Below are positions 5,398 to 8,361 of a stretch of DNA of 8,361 bases, piece after piece. The notes below the pieces were generated by a model. The model was not told where the DNA came from, made no database searches, and worked only from the letters and a program-made list of their open reading frames with translations. Positions within the stretch are counted from its first letter, which is position 1; every line of letters begins with the position of its first letter. This DNA comes from Bacteroidota bacterium (lineage in GTDB: Bacteria > Bacteroidota > Bacteroidia > Bacteroidales > GCA-2748055), in the NCBI GenBank assembly GCA_030642565.1, contig DAOWNM010000109.1, positions 1-8,361 on the forward strand, written 5' to 3'. The translations under genes were made by a program, and so were the position numbers.

Positions 5398-8253
5398 ATG
5401 AAGCGCAGCTTTTTTATCACATTATTTACAGTTCTCCTGGTAGTCGCCGGAAGCCTGCTGGCATGTCAACCTGGTAAAAACAGAGAATCCAACACCGATG
5501 CGGATAGATCCGGCCAGCTCACCCTGGCTACGCAGCTGGAGGAGAGTCTGTTTGAATATATCCTGAATCCCTGGTATCCGCGGGTTATGGACACCATACA
5601 TGGAGGATATCATTCTGAATTTAACCGTGACTGGTCTCCGGGTGAAGGCTCCGGGGAGAAGGCCCTGGTTCAGCAGGCCCGCCACGTCTGGGCTACCTCA
5701 CGCATATGCGAGGCATACCCTGAAAAAGAGGAGTTTCTGAAGTATGCAGCACATGGCTTCCACTTTCTGAGAGATGCCATGTGGGATCAGGAGTTCGGGG
5801 GATTTCACGCCTATTGCACCAAAGAGGGGGAACCGGTGGAGCGGAGTATCAATGACAAGCGGATATACGGACAGGCTTTTGCCCTCTACGGTCTTTCACA
5901 ATATTTCAGGATGAGTAAAAACCCCGGGGCACTTAGGCTGGCAAAAAAAGCCTTTCTCTGGATGGAGGAACATGCACATGATAAGCAGTACGGGGGATAC
6001 TTTGAAACTCTTCGACGGGACGGAACTCCAGTGTTACCAGAAGATGCAGTCGATACTCCCGGTGGTTTTGGGGCCGGATTAAAAGACTATAACAGCTCCA
6101 TCCACATTATGGAAGCTTTCACCGAACTGTACCTGGTATGGCCGGACGACCTGGTAAGGGAGCGACTGGAGGAGATGTTCCTCCTGATCAGGGACACCTT
6201 TGTACATCCTGATGGCTACCTTCAACTGTACTTCCAGGCTGACTGGACACACCTCTCCCCTAACCCGGCAGAAGAGGAGCAGGGCCGTATGAACTGGTTC
6301 TTTAACCATTTTACCTACGGGCATGATGTGGAGACAGCCTTTTTGCTTCTGGAAACAGCCCACGTGCTTGGATGGGGGGGAAATGAAAAGACCCATCACG
6401 CTGCAAAACAGCTGGTGGACCATTCACTGGCTTCCGGATGGGATACCATCGCCGGAGGATTCTTTGATGCCGGGGTAGCCGGTGAGAAGGGGATCCGCAT
6501 TGTAAATAATTACAAGTCATGGGAACACATTGATACCTACCTCATTGACAAGACTTATGGAGGGTGGTACAACAATGCAACAGATACCTATCCTGATAAT
6601 GTGGACCAGGGGAAAAGTCATATCTGGAAAACCAGCTATCACAATGCCAGAGGCATGCTCAATTGCATCAAGATGCTTCGATCCCTGGAACAACCAAATA
6701 TCGTTTTTATCCTGGCCGATGATATGGGCCATTCCGATCCGGGCTGCTATGGGTCGGAGATCCTGGAAACCCCCAATATTGATGCACTGGCCAGCAATGG
6801 TCTCCGGTTCACCAACTTTTACAACACAGGAAGGTGCTGGCCCACACGCACCAGCCTGCTTTCGGGGTACTATCCACACCAGATCCTCTCCGATCCGATC
6901 CATGGAGTGGATTATAAAGCTTCAGCGGTACAACCGGTTAACACTACCTGGCTCCCATCCATCCTGCAGGAACATGGTTACCGCTGTTATCACTCCGGTA
7001 AATGGCACATTGTCAGGAAAGTCCCTGAACAAAGCGAAATGAGCCATATAGATGTAGGGTTCGACCACTCTTACCGAACCAAGGATGGAAGACACCTGCA
7101 ACCGCATCTGCTTTGGGAGGATGGCAAAGAGATATCGGTCCCGGAACCAGGTTCCGGATATGAAGCATCCGTCGCCATAGTGGATTATGCCATCAAATAC
7201 CTTAAGGAACATAAACAAAAGAGTGGGGATGAACCCTTTTTTGAGTATATCGCCTTTATCGCTCCCCACTTTCCGTTACAAGCCATGCAGAAAGACATTG
7301 ATATGTACCGGGAGAAATTCCTGATGGGCTGGGATGAGATCAGGACGCTCAGGACCGAAAACAGGAAAGAGCTTGGATTTGATGTTCACCGGGTGAATGC
7401 GTTGGAACCGGAACGGTTTGCCCCCTGGAACCTTACTCCTGAAGAACTTATTACACAGATCGATTCGGCCGAGACTGGCCGGGCCATCCCCTGGAATAAT
7501 CTGACAGAAAAGCAGAAAGAGTTTCAGGCCACAAAGATGGCCATACATGCGGCTATGGTTACACGAATGGACCGGGAGATTGGTCGATATATGGCTGCAC
7601 TGAAGGAGCTGGGGTATTTCGAGAATACCATTCTCTTTTTCTGCTCCGATAATGGTGCCAGCACCGAGATCATGAACCGGGCTAACAAACATACCATAGG
7701 AGCACTGCCGGGCTCAGCCGATACATATCTCTGCCTGGGTCCCGGCTGGTCCTCCGCTGCCAATACCCCATTCAGGTTACATAAGATCTGGGTACACGAA
7801 GGCGGTATAGCCACCCCCATGGTGGTTCACTGGCCCCAAGGAATTCAAGAAACCAATGCTTTCCGGAATATACCGGCCCATGTCATCGATATTGCCCCCA
7901 CTATACTGGAGCTTGCAGGTGCAGATCCTTCTGAGCTGAATGGCGATTTTGAAGCACCCGGTATCAGCCTTGTACCTTTCCTAATACAGGATATTCAGAT
8001 CGAAAGACCACCCCTCTTTTTCCATCATGAAAGGAAGAAGGCACTCAGGCACGGCAACTGGAAAATCACCACCATCAAGGAAGATGGAGAATGGGAGTTG
8101 TATGATCTTTCGAAGGATAGAGGTGAAACCAATAACCTGACAGATCAAAACCCGGAAAAACTGGATGAACTTGTTTCACTCTGGGAGGCCCAGCGAAAAC
8201 GGATCATCGAACAGACAGGCGGAACCGATACAACCACTCTCCAACCACAATGA
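5398..8253 (+). CDS. Lipoprotein fusion: AGE-family epimerase domain plus sulfatase domain
   Basis: I start at 5398 because MKRSFF...SLLAC is a classic lipoprotein signal with Cys23 as lipidation site; an in-frame ATG at 5362 would overlap the upstream gene by 20 bases. The product has 951 residues. Residues about 45-430 are an N-acylglucosamine/cellobiose 2-epimerase domain with Arg95, Trp98, His236, His309/Glu312 (YGHDVE), Trp410 and His415 (WKTSYHNAR). By comparison with Rhodothermus cellobiose 2-epimerase these match catalytic His259/His390 and neighbours. About 30 residues normally found after KSW (residue 375), including the WxQAE segment, are missing. Residues 432-951 are a type I sulfatase: Asp441-Asp442, formylglycine Cys480 (CWPTR), Lys535, His537, His624 (APHFP), Asp751-Asn752 (SDNG), Lys796 and HEGG at 800-803, all present. 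The sulfatase half looks active; the epimerase half is doubtful. Cys480 needs a maturation enzyme not encoded here. Surface or periplasmic membrane anchoring is expected. Confidence 0.85.
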   Translation: MKRSFFITLFTVLLVVAGSLLACQPGKNRESNTDADRSGQLTLATQLEESLFEYILNPWYPRVMDTIHGGYHSEFNRDWSPGEGSGEKALVQQARHVWATSRICEAYPEKEEFLKYAAHGFHFLRDAMWDQEFGGFHAYCTKEGEPVERSINDKRIYGQAFALYGLSQYFRMSKNPGALRLAKKAFLWMEEHAHDKQYGGYFETLRRDGTPVLPEDAVDTPGGFGAGLKDYNSSIHIMEAFTELYLVWPDDLVRERLEEMFLLIRDTFVHPDGYLQLYFQADWTHLSPNPAEEEQGRMNWFFNHFTYGHDVETAFLLLETAHVLGWGGNEKTHHAAKQLVDHSLASGWDTIAGGFFDAGVAGEKGIRIVNNYKSWEHIDTYLIDKTYGGWYNNATDTYPDNVDQGKSHIWKTSYHNARGMLNCIKMLRSLEQPNIVFILADDMGHSDPGCYGSEILETPNIDALASNGLRFTNFYNTGRCWPTRTSLLSGYYPHQILSDPIHGVDYKASAVQPVNTTWLPSILQEHGYRCYHSGKWHIVRKVPEQSEMSHIDVGFDHSYRTKDGRHLQPHLLWEDGKEISVPEPGSGYEASVAIVDYAIKYLKEHKQKSGDEPFFEYIAFIAPHFPLQAMQKDIDMYREKFLMGWDEIRTLRTENRKELGFDVHRVNALEPERFAPWNLTPEELITQIDSAETGRAIPWNNLTEKQKEFQATKMAIHAAMVTRMDREIGRYMAALKELGYFENTILFFCSDNGASTEIMNRANKHTIGALPGSADTYLCLGPGWSSAANTPFRLHKIWVHEGGIATPMVVHWPQGIQETNAFRNIPAHVIDIAPTILELAGADPSELNGDFEAPGISLVPFLIQDIQIERPPLFFHHERKKALRHGNWKITTIKEDGEWELYDLSKDRGETNNLTDQNPEKLDELVSLWEAQRKRIIEQTGGTDTTTLQPQ

Positions 8254-8296
8254 CCTCACTTATTGCAACGGCACACGAGGTTCATAATTGCCAATA

Positions 8297-8361
8297 TCAC
8301 TGAATGATAACAGCATCAATCAGACCAATTTCCTTATCCTGATAATCATTTTGCGAAGCGG
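8297..8361 (-). CDS. Possible C-terminal end of a convergent gene (20 codons visible)
   Basis: On the minus strand one frame is open from the right edge to a TGA complementary to 8297-8299. It gives ASQNDYQDKEIGLIDAVIIQ, whose composition looks protein-like. It would end 43 bases from the sulfatase-fusion stop, a normal gap for convergent genes. No family is recognisable from 20 residues, and an open frame of this length can occur by chance. The rest of 8254-8361 shows no recognisable gene and no convincing terminator. Confidence 0.22.
   Translation of the reverse strand, partial: ASQNDYQDKEIGLIDAVIIQ

Noticed and set aside
6374..6380. Run of seven G in the AGE coding region, considered as a phase-variable tract or sequencing error site
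   Set aside because: The frame and the domain similarity are continuous on both sides, and the tract is short for slipped-strand switching.
8253..8281. ACCTC/GAGGT inverted repeat just after the last stop, considered as a terminator
   Set aside because: Only five base pairs with a 19-base loop and no T-run; not convincing.
1..8361. CRISPR arrays, tRNA or rRNA genes, transposases, tandem repeats
   Set aside because: I looked for these on both strands and saw none.

Overview
This window reads as a piece of a polysaccharide- or glycan-degradation locus from a member of the Bacteroidota. The evidence is the gene content (secreted sulfatases, a GH29-type fucosidase start, and a DUF5107/TPR protein of the length seen in Bacteroidota). 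In addition, no gene start has a clear Shine-Dalgarno sequence, and the one convincing promoter matches the Bacteroidota type (TTG then TAnnTTTG). No SusC/SusD pair, transporter, regulator or sulfatase-maturating enzyme lies inside the window, so a complete utilisation locus cannot be shown.

Layout. At the left edge, on the minus strand, is the first 43 residues of a secreted protein that looks like an alpha-L-fucosidase (1-130). Just upstream, on the same strand, is a 63-codon remnant of a uroporphyrinogen-decarboxylase-family gene (146-337). Its tail is unrelated sequence that carries the likely fucosidase promoter. Divergent from these, on the plus strand, is a complete secreted sulfatase of the iduronate-2-sulfatase-like type (404-1894). 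After a 166-base gap comes a large secreted DUF5107 protein with a C-terminal TPR array (2061-5381). Sixteen bases later comes a lipoprotein that fuses an N-acylglucosamine/cellobiose 2-epimerase (AGE) domain to a full sulfatase domain (5398-8253). The last 108 bases may hold the tail of a convergent gene.

How the genes may work together. All four protein-coding genes with a visible N-terminus near a complete start carry export signals, so the products should act in the periplasm or at the cell surface. Two sulfatases of different subfamilies would remove sulfate esters from a sulfated glycan, and the fucosidase would then release fucose; this is inference from context. DUF5107 and the AGE-like domain would act on the sugars or oligosaccharides exposed, but their substrates cannot be read from the sequence.

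The most unusual element is the AGE-sulfatase fusion. The sulfatase half keeps every catalytic residue I could check. It has no signal peptide of its own and begins about three residues after the normal end of the AGE domain. The AGE half lacks roughly 30 residues that normally hold the WxQAE segment, apparently by a clean in-frame deletion. Together with the truncated URO-D gene this gives three deletion-like scars in about 8 kb, which calls for a check between real genome erosion or domain fusion and an assembly fault.
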